From Micromonospora lutea (GTDB lineage: Bacteria; Actinomycetota; Actinomycetes; Mycobacteriales; Micromonosporaceae): a stretch of DNA of 64,000 bases. The position numbers and the translations under genes were made by a program. The DNA is taken from assembly GCF_016863535.1 (NCBI RefSeq), contig NZ_BOPB01000005.1, forward strand, positions 202,878 to 266,877, written 5' to 3'. The notes under the pieces are model-generated. The model searched no databases and had not been told where the DNA came from. It worked only from the letters and a program-made list of their open reading frames with translations. Below, in pieces: positions 56,292 through 64,000 of the stretch. Within the stretch, counting starts at the first letter, position 1, and each line of letters starts with the position of its first letter.

Positions 56292-57536
56292 TTGGTCCAG
56301 GAGCAGAGCCGCCGGCACAACGCCGGCACGCTGCTGCGGCACGTGCATGTCGACGGCCCGCTGTCCCGGGCCGAACTGGGCGAGCGGATGGGCCTGAACC
56401 GCAGCACCATCATGGCGCTGACCACCGAGCTGAGCCGGGTCGGCCTCGTCCGCGAGGAGTCGCCCGTGGACACCGGCCGTGCCGGCCGGCCGTCGCTGAT
56501 GGTCCGGCCGGCGTCCGACCGGTGCTACGTGCTGGCCTTCGACGTCGCCGTGGACCGGTTGGTCGCCGCCCGCGTCGGGCTGGGCGGGACGATCCTGGAC
56601 CGGCGGGAGGCGGTACGTCCGCGCGCCGGGCCGGACCTGCACGACGTGGTCATGGTCCTCGCCCGCTTCGGTCGTCAGCTGCACCGGGCGGCACCCTCCG
56701 GCGCGAGGTGCGTCGGCGTGGGTGCCTCGTACTGCGGCATGATCCGGCCGGGCGACGGAATGGTGCGGTACGGGCCCGACCTGGGCTGGGTCGACCAGGC
56801 GTTCGGCGACGAACTCGGCCGCCGGCTCGGCCTCGGCCTGCCGGTGGCGGTGGGCAACGAGGCCCACCTCGGTGCCCAGGCGGAACAGCGGCGCGGCGCG
56901 GGGGTCGGCCTCGACAACCTCATCTACCTGCACGGTGACGTCGGCGTCGGCGGCGGCATCATCGTCGGTGGGCGGCTGTTGGGCGGCGACGGCGGTTACG
57001 GCTGCGAGTTGGGGCACATGGTGGTCAACCCGTACGACGGTCGGCCCTGTGGTTGCGGCTCACACGGATGCCTGGAGGCGGAGGTCGGTGAGCGCGCCCT
57101 GCTCGACGCCGCCGGGCGGCCCGCCGAGCTGTTCGGACGCGACGCCGTCCGGTCGGTGGCCGACGACGCCGACCGTGGGGACCCGGCGGCGCGGGAGGCG
57201 CTGCGTCGGGTCGGTGACTGGCTCGGCATCGGGGTGGCGAACCTGATCAACCTCTTCAACCCGGGCGTGGTGGTCTTCGGCGGGATGCTGTGCGACCTGT
57301 ATCCAGGTGCCGCCGCGCAGGTGCGTGGTCGCATCGCCCGCAACGTGCTGCCGGTGGCCCGGGAGTCGGTACGCCTGCGCACCGCCGCTCTCGGGGACGA
57401 CGCCACCCTGGTCGGCGCGGCGGAACTCGGCTTCGCCCGGCTGCTCGACGATCCGTTGGCGGTGTGGCCGGACCCTGCTCCGCCGGACGCCGGCGTGCCT
57501 TCGTCCGCGCCGCCGGCACCGCGTCTGCCGGCCTGA
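56292..57536 (+). CDS. ROK-family transcriptional regulator
   Basis: The 414-residue protein has an N-terminal winged helix (LSRAELGERMGLNRSTIMALTTELSRVGLV) and a ROK sugar-kinase-like domain with the zinc motif GCGSHGCLE. Such proteins, like XylR and NagC, repress sugar genes. A TTG at 56292 with GGAGGTCGGA just before it is my preferred start; a TTG at 56217 has no ribosome-binding site. It lies between the ChvE-type importer and araBD, so it may control pentose uptake. Neither arabinose-type operator is in its own promoter, and ROK sites normally look different from the LacI-like palindromes here. Confidence 0.85.
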   Translation: MVQEQSRRHNAGTLLRHVHVDGPLSRAELGERMGLNRSTIMALTTELSRVGLVREESPVDTGRAGRPSLMVRPASDRCYVLAFDVAVDRLVAARVGLGGTILDRREAVRPRAGPDLHDVVMVLARFGRQLHRAAPSGARCVGVGASYCGMIRPGDGMVRYGPDLGWVDQAFGDELGRRLGLGLPVAVGNEAHLGAQAEQRRGAGVGLDNLIYLHGDVGVGGGIIVGGRLLGGDGGYGCELGHMVVNPYDGRPCGCGSHGCLEAEVGERALLDAAGRPAELFGRDAVRSVADDADRGDPAAREALRRVGDWLGIGVANLINLFNPGVVVFGGMLCDLYPGAAAQVRGRIARNVLPVARESVRLRTAALGDDATLVGAAELGFARLLDDPLAVWPDPAPPDAGVPSSAPPAPRLPA

Positions 57537-57647
57537 ACACGGCGCTGCGGTGCCGGAAGTGAGGGCTATCTGGCGGCCCGGGGTAGCCGACCGGCGGGTA
57601 AGCCTGCGACCATGCAGTCCGTTACGGAGCTGTTGCCGGGAGGTGTC

Positions 57648-57676
57648 TTGACGACATCGGATGTGAGCGTTAACAC
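57648..57676 (+). promoter_or_regulatory. araB promoter with overlapping operators
   Basis: TTGACG (57648-57653) and TAACAC (57671-57676), 17 bp apart, form the promoter. TGTGAGCGTTAACA (57662-57675) matches the chvE operator in 13 of 14 bases and covers the -10. A palindrome of the fucose type, CGACATC-G-GATGTGA (57652-57666), covers the spacer just after the -35. The araB start at 57705 is 29 bp downstream. Confidence 0.6.
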
Positions 57677-57704
57677 TGAGGTCCGTCATCGGCCGGAGGT
57701 GAAG

Positions 57705-59375
57705 ATGAGCGGTGTGGCAGCGGGCGACAAGTACGTCGTCGGCGTCGACTACGGCACCCTTTCGGGGCGGGCCCTGGTGGTCCGGGTCCGCGACGGTGCC
57801 GAGCTGGGAACCGCGGTGCACGAGTACCGCAACGCGGTGATCAGCTCAGCGTTGCCGGACGGAGGCACGCCGCTGCCGCCGGACTGGGCGTTGCAGGACC
57901 CGGAGGACTACCGCGAGGTGCTGCGCCAGGCCGTACCGGCGGCCGTGGCCGCCGCCGGGATCGACCCGAGCGACGTCGTCGGCATCGGCATCGACTTCAC
58001 CGCCTGCACCGTGCTGCCGACGCTGGCCGACGGTACGCCGTTGTGCGAGCTGCCGGAGCTGCGCCAGCGGCCGCACGCCTGGGTGAAGCTCTGGAAGCAC
58101 CACGCCGCCCAGCCGCACGCCGACCGGATCAACGCACTGGCCCACGAACGTGCGGAACCCTGGATCGGCCGCTACGGCGGCAAGATCTCCGCCGAGTGGC
58201 AGTTCGCCAAGGGCCTGCAGATCCTGGAGGAGGACCCCGAGGTCTACCACCGGGCCGAGCGGTTCATCGAGGCGGCGGACTGGATCGTCTGGCAGTTGTG
58301 CGGCGTCGAGACCCGCAACGTCTGCACCGCCGGCTACAAGGGCATCCACCAGGACGGCAGCTACCCGTCGGTGGACTACCTCACCGCGCTCAACCCCGAT
58401 TTCGGGGACTTCGTGGCCAAGTTGGACGGTCCGCTGATGCCGCTCGCCGGCAGGGCCGGTGGCCTCACCACCTCCGCTGCGGCCTGGACCGGGTTGCCCG
58501 AGGGGATCGCCGTCGCGGTCGGCAACGTCGACGCCCACGTGACCGCGGCCGCCGCCCAGGCGCTCGACCCGGGTCGGCTGGTGGCGATCATGGGCACGTC
58601 GACCTGCCACGTGGTCAACGGCACCCATCCCGCCGAGGTGGCCGGGATGTGCGGCGTGGTCGACGGCGGCATCAGCTCCGGGGCATGGGGCTACGAGGCC
58701 GGCCAGAGCGGCGTAGGCGACATCTTCGGCTGGTTCGTCAAGCACGCCGCCCCCGCCGGGCTCGACTCGCACGAGCGGCTCACCGAACTGGCCGCCGCGC
58801 AGCCCGTCGGCGCGCACGGCCTGATCGCGCTCGACTGGTGGAACGGCAACCGGTCGCTGCTGGTCAACCACGACCTCAGTGGCCTGATCGTCGGGTTGAC
58901 CCTGGCCACCCGTCCGGAGGATGTCTACCGGGCTCTGCTGGAAGCGACGGCGTACGGCACCAGGATGATCATCGAGGCGTTCGTCGAGGCCGGTGTGCCG
59001 GTCGACGACCTGGTGGTCGCCGGCGGCCTCACCTCGAACAAGCTGCTGATGCAGATCTACGCCGACGTCACCAACCGACCGTTGGGGATCATCGGCTCCG
59101 CACAGGGCCCGGCGCTCGGCTCGGCGATCCACGCCGCCGTTGCCGCCGGCGCCCACCCGTCGATCCACGCGGCGTCACAGGCGATGGGTCGGGTCGCGGC
59201 AGCGGTCTACCAGCCGGACCCGGACCGGGTACGCGCGTACGACGCCCTCTACGCCGAGTACCGGGCGTTGCACGACCACTTCGGTCGCGGCGCCAACGAC
59301 GTGATGCTGCGCCTGCGGGCGATCCGCAACGCGGCGGTGGAGTCGACGACGTCGCCACAGGAGGTGTTCGCATGA
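57705..59375 (+). CDS. araB: Ribulokinase
   Basis: The 556-residue FGGY-family kinase phosphorylates L-ribulose at O5. It has the N-terminal VGVDYGTLSGRALVV phosphate motif typical of AraB, the WVKLWKHHAA stretch and DFTACTVLP. The C-terminal GGLTSNKLLMQIYADV carries the second FGGY signature. The ATG at 57705 follows GGAGGTGAAG by normal spacing; an in-frame ATG at 57612 lies upstream of the operators and is unlikely. It overlaps araD. No arabinose isomerase is in the window; it would be expected to the right. Confidence 0.95.
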   Translation: MSGVAAGDKYVVGVDYGTLSGRALVVRVRDGAELGTAVHEYRNAVISSALPDGGTPLPPDWALQDPEDYREVLRQAVPAAVAAAGIDPSDVVGIGIDFTACTVLPTLADGTPLCELPELRQRPHAWVKLWKHHAAQPHADRINALAHERAEPWIGRYGGKISAEWQFAKGLQILEEDPEVYHRAERFIEAADWIVWQLCGVETRNVCTAGYKGIHQDGSYPSVDYLTALNPDFGDFVAKLDGPLMPLAGRAGGLTTSAAAWTGLPEGIAVAVGNVDAHVTAAAAQALDPGRLVAIMGTSTCHVVNGTHPAEVAGMCGVVDGGISSGAWGYEAGQSGVGDIFGWFVKHAAPAGLDSHERLTELAAAQPVGAHGLIALDWWNGNRSLLVNHDLSGLIVGLTLATRPEDVYRALLEATAYGTRMIIEAFVEAGVPVDDLVVAGGLTSNKLLMQIYADVTNRPLGIIGSAQGPALGSAIHAAVAAGAHPSIHAASQAMGRVAAAVYQPDPDRVRAYDALYAEYRALHDHFGRGANDVMLRLRAIRNAAVESTTSPQEVFA

Positions 59376-60064
59376 ACGTCGACGTGACCCGACAGATCAG
59401 CGAGCTGCGTGAGAGCGTGGCCCGGCTGCACGGGGAACTGACCCGGTACGGCCTGGTCGCCTGGACGGCCGGCAACGTCTCCGCACGGGTCCCGGGCCAT
59501 GACCTCATGGTGATCAAGCCGAGCGGCGTCGACTACGACGACCTGTCGGCCGACAACATGGTGCTCTGCGACCTCGACGGTACGCCGGTCGAGGGAGAGC
59601 TGTCGCCGTCGAGCGACACCGCAGCGCACGCCTACGTCTACCGCGCCATGCCCGAGGTGGGCGGCGTCGTGCACACCCACAGCACGTACGCCACCGCCTG
59701 GGCGGCACGGGGCGAGTCGATCCCGTGCCATCTGACCGCGCAGGCGGACGAGTTCGGCGGTGAGATCCCGGTGGGCCCGTTCGCCCTGATCGGCGGCGAC
59801 GACATCGGCAAGGGGATCGTCAGCACTCTCACCGGGCACCGCTCGCCCGCGGTGCTGATGCGCAACCACGGCGTCTTCACCATCGGGCGTGACGCCCGAG
59901 CCGCGGTCAAGGCCGCGGTGATGTGTGAGGACGTCGCCCGAACCGCGCACCTGGCGCGCGCGCTCGGGCAACCGGTGCCGATGGCGCAGGCCGACATCGA
60001 CGCCCTCTACGACCGCTACCAGAACGTCTACGGCCAACGTTCGTCGACCCCGGCGAATTCCTGA
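59372..60064 (+). CDS. araD: L-ribulose-5-phosphate 4-epimerase
   Basis: The 230-residue class II aldolase-family enzyme converts L-ribulose 5-phosphate into D-xylulose 5-phosphate for the pentose phosphate pathway. The zinc ligands are in HTHSTYA and in the later RNHGVFTIG. The GNVSARVPG motif near residue 35 is typical. An ATGA overlap couples it to araB. The YtfQ-type importer begins 122 bp downstream and is probably co-regulated. Confidence 0.94.
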   Translation: MNVDVTRQISELRESVARLHGELTRYGLVAWTAGNVSARVPGHDLMVIKPSGVDYDDLSADNMVLCDLDGTPVEGELSPSSDTAAHAYVYRAMPEVGGVVHTHSTYATAWAARGESIPCHLTAQADEFGGEIPVGPFALIGGDDIGKGIVSTLTGHRSPAVLMRNHGVFTIGRDARAAVKAAVMCEDVARTAHLARALGQPVPMAQADIDALYDRYQNVYGQRSSTPANS

Positions 60065-60186
60065 CCGGTCCTGGCCAACCAGGGCGCTGGCACCAACCGA
60101 CGCACATGATCCGCACCACCAGCGCTGGCCGCTTCGGCACCTCCGCGGCCGGCGTGAACAACCGCACCCCCACCCGAGGAGATCCG

Positions 60187-61188
60187 ATGAGGAACATGCG
60201 AATCCCCATGGCGCGTCGGCGCGCCATGGCGGTCGTCGCCGCCGTGCTGCTCGCCGGCGGCGTGGCGGCCTGCGGCAACAGCGACACCGGCGGCGACGGC
60301 GGCGACGACGGCAAGCTCGTCCTGGGCTTCTCCCAGGTCGGCGCGGAGAGTGGCTGGCGCACGGCCAACACCAACTCCATCAAGGAGGCGGCGGCCGAGG
60401 CTGGCATCGAGCTGAAGTTCGACGACGCGCAGCAGAAGCAGGAAAACCAGATCAAGGCGATCCGCAACTACATCCAGCAGAAGGTCGACGTGATCGCCTT
60501 CTCGCCGGTGGTGGAGTCCGGCTGGGACACCGTGCTCAAGGAGGCCAAGGACGCCGGCATCCCGGTCATCCTGACCGACCGCGCCGTGGACTCCGCCGAC
60601 AAGTCGCTCTACAAGACCTTCCTCGGCTCGGACTTCGTCAAGGAAGGCCGGCTCTCCGGCGAGTGGCTGGTGGAGAACAAGAAGGACGCGACCGGCGACG
60701 TGAACATCGTCGAGTTGCAGGGCACCACCGGCTCGGCGCCGGCCAACGACCGGAAGAAGGGCTTCGCCGAGGCGATCGCCGCCGACCCCAAGTTGAAGGT
60801 GATCGCCTCCCAGTCCGGCGACTTCACCCGGGCGGGCGGCAAGCAGGTGATGGAGCAGTTCCTGAAGGCCCACCCGAAGATCGACGTGCTCTTCGCGCAC
60901 AACGACGACATGGGTCTGGGCGCGCTGGAGGCGATCACCGCTGAAGGCAAGGTGCCCGGCAAGGACATCACCATCATCACCATCGACGCGGTCAAGGACG
61001 GCATGCAGGCCCTGGCCGACGGCAAGTTCAACTTCATCGCGGAGTGCAGCCCGCTGCTCGGCCCACAGCTGATGGACCTGGCCAAGAAGGTGCACGCCGG
61101 CGAGGAGGTGCCGCCGCGGATCGAGACCGAGGAGACCACCTTCACGCAGGAGCAGGCCAAGGAGGCCCTGCCCAACCGCAAGTACTGA
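60187..61188 (+). CDS. ytfQ: YtfQ-like sugar-binding lipoprotein
   Basis: The 333-residue binding protein closely follows E. coli YtfQ, which binds galactofuranose and related furanose sugars: GFSQVGAESGWRTAN, QQKQENQIKAIRNYIQQ, SQSGDFTRAGGKQVME and AHNDDMGLGA. A lipobox gives Cys29 (VAAC). GAGGAGATCCG precedes the ATG. Its place between araD and the expected araA suggests uptake of arabinofuranose. A perfect hairpin separates it from the ATPase gene. Confidence 0.88.
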   Translation: MRNMRIPMARRRAMAVVAAVLLAGGVAACGNSDTGGDGGDDGKLVLGFSQVGAESGWRTANTNSIKEAAAEAGIELKFDDAQQKQENQIKAIRNYIQQKVDVIAFSPVVESGWDTVLKEAKDAGIPVILTDRAVDSADKSLYKTFLGSDFVKEGRLSGEWLVENKKDATGDVNIVELQGTTGSAPANDRKKGFAEAIAADPKLKVIASQSGDFTRAGGKQVMEQFLKAHPKIDVLFAHNDDMGLGALEAITAEGKVPGKDITIITIDAVKDGMQALADGKFNFIAECSPLLGPQLMDLAKKVHAGEEVPPRIETEETTFTQEQAKEALPNRKY

Positions 61189-61278
61189 TGACGCACGGGG
61201 CCGCGCCACCAGCGGGCGGCCCCACCGCGTCGCCCATTCCCGACGGACGGGCTGGGCGTCTGGCCCGACATCCCGTGC

Positions 61279-61318
61279 CACGCCGCCCGACCGGCCGGTA
61301 GGCCGGTCGGGCGGCGTG
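61279..61318 (+). terminator. Perfect hairpin between ytfQ and ytfR
   Basis: An 18-bp perfect stem pairs 61279-61296 with 61301-61318 around GGTA, 90 bp after ytfQ and 52 bp before ytfR. It looks like a strong terminator, so the ATPase and permeases are either expressed by read-through or have their own promoter nearby. Confidence 0.75.
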
Positions 61319-61370
61319 CCGGGGTAATTGGCCCTTCCGCATCGATGAAAATTAGAAGAGGATCGATGGG

Positions 61371-62912
61371 ATGACGGATAGTCGTCCGGTCCTGACGATG
61401 ACCGGGATCAGCAAGTCCTTTCCCGGGGTGCGCGCACTCCACAACGTCGACTTCCGGCTCTTTCCCGGCGAGGTGCACGCCCTGATGGGCGAGAACGGCG
61501 CTGGCAAGTCGACTCTGATCAAGGTGTTGACGGGCGTCTACGGCATCGACGAGGGCAGCGTCACCCTCGACGGCGAGCAGGTGGCCTTCAACGGACCGAT
61601 GCAGGCCGCCGCGGCCGGGGTCAGCACGGTCTACCAGGAGGTCAACCTCTGCCCGAACCTGTCCGTGGCGGAGAACATCTTCATCGGCCGGGAGCCGCGC
61701 CGTTTCGGTGCCGTCCGTTGGGGTGAGGTCCGGCGGCGGGCACGGCAGCTGCTGGCCCGCCTGGACCTCGACATCGACGTCACCGCGCCGGTGGCGAGTT
61801 TCTCGCTGGCCGTGCAGCAGATGGTCGCCATCGCCCGGGCGATCGACGTGCAGGCCCGGGTGCTGATCCTCGACGAACCGACGTCCAGCCTGGACGCCGG
61901 TGAGGTCGCGCAACTGTTCCGGATCATGCGCCAACTGCGGGACGAGGGCATCGCCATCCTCTTCGTGACCCACTTCCTCGACCAGGTCTATGGCATCGCC
62001 GACCGGATCACCGTGCTGCGTAACGGCACGCTCGTGGGGGAGTACCCGACCGCCGAACTGCCGCAGCTGGCGTTGGTGGAGAAGATGATCGGCAAGGAGC
62101 TCGACGTTCTCGAACGAATCGAGGAGCAGCCCCGACCGGAGTTGACGGCCATCGAGGGCGGTACCCCGTTCGTCGAGGTGTCGCAGCTCGGTCGCAAGGG
62201 TGCGGTCGCCCCGTTCAGCCTGACCATCCACGCCGGTGAGGTGGTCGGCCTGGCCGGTTTGCTCGGCTCCGGGCGTACCGAGGTGGCGCGGTTGTTGTTC
62301 GGCGCGGACCGGGCCGACCGCGGCGAGGTCGAGGTGAACGGCGCCCGAGCGGGCCTGCGTAACCCGGTGCAGGCCATCGACCACGGCATCGGCTTCTGTT
62401 CCGAGAACCGCCGCGCGGAGGGGATCATCGCCGACCTGTCGGTCCGGGAGAACATGATCCTGGCCATGCAGGCCGCACGGGGCTGGCTGCGTCCGATCCC
62501 GCGTCGCCGCCAGGACGAACTGGTCGACCGGTACATCAAGGCGTTGAGTATCCGGCCGGCCAACCCGGACATGCCGGTACGCAACCTCTCGGGCGGCAAC
62601 CAGCAGAAGGTCCTGCTGGCCCGCTGGCTGATCACCGAGCCACGGCTGCTCATCCTCGACGAGCCGACCCGGGGCATCGACATCGGCGCGAAGGCCGAGA
62701 TCCAGAAGCTGGTGGTGCAGCTCTCCGACGGCGGCATGGCGGTGCTGTTCATCTCCGCCGAACTGGAGGAGGTGCTGCGCCTGAGCCACAAGATCGCGGT
62801 GATGCGCGACCGGGAGATGGTCGCCCATCTCCACAACGACGACACCGTTGACGCGGACCGCGTCATGCAGACCATCGCCAGCGGCACCGTGCGTAAGGAG
62901 GCGAGCCGATGA
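61371..62912 (+). CDS. ytfR: YtfR-like sugar ABC ATPase
   Basis: The 513-residue double ATPase has Walker [10 protein letters not shown] and Walker B ILDEPTSSLD in the first half. The second half keeps [12 protein letters not shown] with the degenerate Walker A GLLGSGRTE. The SNPVVQ-type linker is replaced by an acidic segment. GAGGATCGATGGG lies before the ATG. It overlaps the next gene by 4 bp. Confidence 0.88.
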   Translation: MTDSRPVLTMTGISKSFPGVRALHNVDFRLFPGEVHALMGENGAGKSTLIKVLTGVYGIDEGSVTLDGEQVAFNGPMQAAAAGVSTVYQEVNLCPNLSVAENIFIGREPRRFGAVRWGEVRRRARQLLARLDLDIDVTAPVASFSLAVQQMVAIARAIDVQARVLILDEPTSSLDAGEVAQLFRIMRQLRDEGIAILFVTHFLDQVYGIADRITVLRNGTLVGEYPTAELPQLALVEKMIGKELDVLERIEEQPRPELTAIEGGTPFVEVSQLGRKGAVAPFSLTIHAGEVVGLAGLLGSGRTEVARLLFGADRADRGEVEVNGARAGLRNPVQAIDHGIGFCSENRRAEGIIADLSVRENMILAMQAARGWLRPIPRRRQDELVDRYIKALSIRPANPDMPVRNLSGGNQQKVLLARWLITEPRLLILDEPTRGIDIGAKAEIQKLVVQLSDGGMAVLFISAELEEVLRLSHKIAVMRDREMVAHLHNDDTVDADRVMQTIASGTVRKEASR

Positions 62913-63979
62913 GCGACGCCGGGAACCGCTTCCGGACCCTGCTCGGTCACCGGCTGTTCTGGCCGATCGCCGTGCTCGTGGTCATGTTGGCGGCCAACAC
63001 CATCTACCGTCCAGGGTTCCTGGCCGTGGAAATCAACAACGGGCACCTGTACGGCACTCCGATCGACATCCTGCGGCTGAGCGCTCCGCTGATCCTGGTG
63101 GGGCTGGGCATGACCCTGGTCATCTCCACCGGCGGCATCGACCTGTCGGTCGGCTCGCTCTGCGCGATCAGCGGTGCCATCGCCTGCCTCTACATCAGTC
63201 GGGCGCCCGATCAGAACAATCTCGTCACCGTGTTCACCGCGCTCGCGATGGCGCTCGGGGTGGCGCTGGTGCTCGGCGCCTGGAACGGCGTCCTGGTCTC
63301 CGTCATCGGCATCCAACCGATCATCGCCACGCTGATTCTGATGGTGGCCGGCCGAGGCCTGGCCCAGCTGATCGCCGAGGGTCAGATCATCACCATCAAC
63401 TCCGGTCCGTACCGGGCGATCGGGCTGGGACACCTGTTGACCCTGCCCCTGGCAATCTTCATCGCGTTGGCCGCGGCGCTGCTCGTCGCGGCATTCACCC
63501 GCCGCACCGCGCTCGGCATGATCGTCGAGTCGGTGGGTGGCAACCGGGAGGCCAGCCGGTTGGCGGGCATCCGTTCCGGTCGGGTCGTCTTCCTCGTCTA
63601 CGTCGTGAGCGCCGCCTGCGCCGCGATCGCCGGGTTCATGATGACCGCCAACGTCTCCAGCGCCGACGGCAACAACACCGGCCTGTGGGTGGAACTCGAC
63701 GCGATCCTCGCGGTCGTCATCGGTGGCACCTCGCTCGCCGGTGGCCGGTTCTACCTCAGCGGCACGATCATCGGCGCGCTGATCATTCAGACCCTCACCA
63801 CCACGGTGTACGCCATGAACATCTCACCGCAGACGGCGCTGCTGTTCAAGGCGGTCGTCGTCATTGCCGTCTGCCTCATCCAGGCGCCGGCCTTCCGGGC
63901 CAAGTTCCGCCGTCGGCGGCACGGGGCCCCACCACCGCAGTCGACACCGCAGCGGCAGAAGGAGCAGGTGCCGGCATGA
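62909..63979 (+). CDS. ytfT: YtfT-like sugar ABC permease
   Basis: The 356-residue permease has about ten hydrophobic segments and the family motifs ISTGGIDLSVGSLCAISGA and VESVGGNREASRLAGIRSGR. It begins in the ATPase stop codon. A second permease gene starts in its own stop (ATGA), as in the ytfQRT-yjfF operon, which uses two different permeases. Confidence 0.87.
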   Translation: MSDAGNRFRTLLGHRLFWPIAVLVVMLAANTIYRPGFLAVEINNGHLYGTPIDILRLSAPLILVGLGMTLVISTGGIDLSVGSLCAISGAIACLYISRAPDQNNLVTVFTALAMALGVALVLGAWNGVLVSVIGIQPIIATLILMVAGRGLAQLIAEGQIITINSGPYRAIGLGHLLTLPLAIFIALAAALLVAAFTRRTALGMIVESVGGNREASRLAGIRSGRVVFLVYVVSAACAAIAGFMMTANVSSADGNNTGLWVELDAILAVVIGGTSLAGGRFYLSGTIIGALIIQTLTTTVYAMNISPQTALLFKAVVVIAVCLIQAPAFRAKFRRRRHGAPPPQSTPQRQKEQVPA

Positions 63980-64000
63980 GCGAGCGGCAGCGAGCGAATA
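63976..64000 (+). CDS. Start of a second permease gene (runs off right edge)
   Basis: An ATG at 63976 overlaps the ytfT stop and is preceded by AAGGAGCAGGTGCC. Only eight codons (MSERQRAN) are visible. By operon order a YjfF-like permease is expected, but the visible sequence alone cannot show it. Confidence 0.5.

Noticed and set aside
57612..57704. araB start at the ATG at 57612
   Set aside because: This would place the -35, -10 and operators inside the coding region; the ATG at 57705 has GGAGGTGAAG and matches the usual AraB N-terminus.

Overview
The window is G+C-rich DNA (roughly 70% by eye) with frequent GTG and TTG starts, many 4-bp ATGA/GTGA gene overlaps, and a RamB-type regulator divergent from isocitrate lyase. 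This points to a filamentous actinomycete, most likely a member of the Micromonosporaceae. I saw no rRNA, tRNA, CRISPR array, transposase or phage gene.

Left part (1-29.9 kb). A KDPG aldolase/KDG kinase pair is followed by a decayed DinB-like gene, a membrane DUF3592-type protein, a sirtuin, a DUF4253 protein and an exported endonuclease/phosphatase-fold lipoprotein. Next comes the glyoxylate shunt (ramB divergent from aceA-aceB), then sthA, a small SCO5389-type protein behind a Zur-like palindrome, a methyltransferase, an ArsR/SRPBCC pair that looks leaderless, and a large catalase. From 16.7 to 27.5 kb lie a DUF6493/SWIM zinc-finger pair, a Bcr/CflA-type exporter, a SNF2 helicase with a helix-hairpin-helix motif, and small regulators. 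Two conspicuous intergenic inverted repeats lie in this half.

Middle (27.5-41.8 kb). An SDR/FAH-fold pair, probably the last two steps of oxidative L-fucose breakdown, and an M23 protein precede a sulfate ABC operon (subI-cysTWA). A LacI-controlled locus follows, with a cytoplasmic clan GH-J hydrolase and a CUT1 sugar importer. Then come an EstB-like serine hydrolase, an inositol-monophosphatase-like protein with an altered metal motif, and a frameshifted VOC gene.

Right part (42.3-64 kb). This half is devoted to sugars. A CUT2 importer, L-fuconate dehydratase, a FadR-type GntR regulator and a secreted GH95 alpha-L-fucosidase form a fucose locus. After it come a ChvE/GguAB-type importer, a ROK regulator, araB, araD and a YtfQRT-type importer that runs off the right edge.

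The main result beyond gene calls is regulatory. A palindrome with core ACRTC-K-GAYGT recurs at the promoters of the GntR gene, the fucose importer, the fucosidase and the distant FAH-SDR operon, which defines a candidate fucose regulon. A different LacI-like operator, TGTGAGCGYTAACA, is shared by the chvE and araB promoters, and a third, GCTAAA-N4-TTTAGC, marks the LacI locus. Hairpins after or just inside the gene following several substrate-binding-protein genes suggest attenuation that favours binding protein over membrane components.
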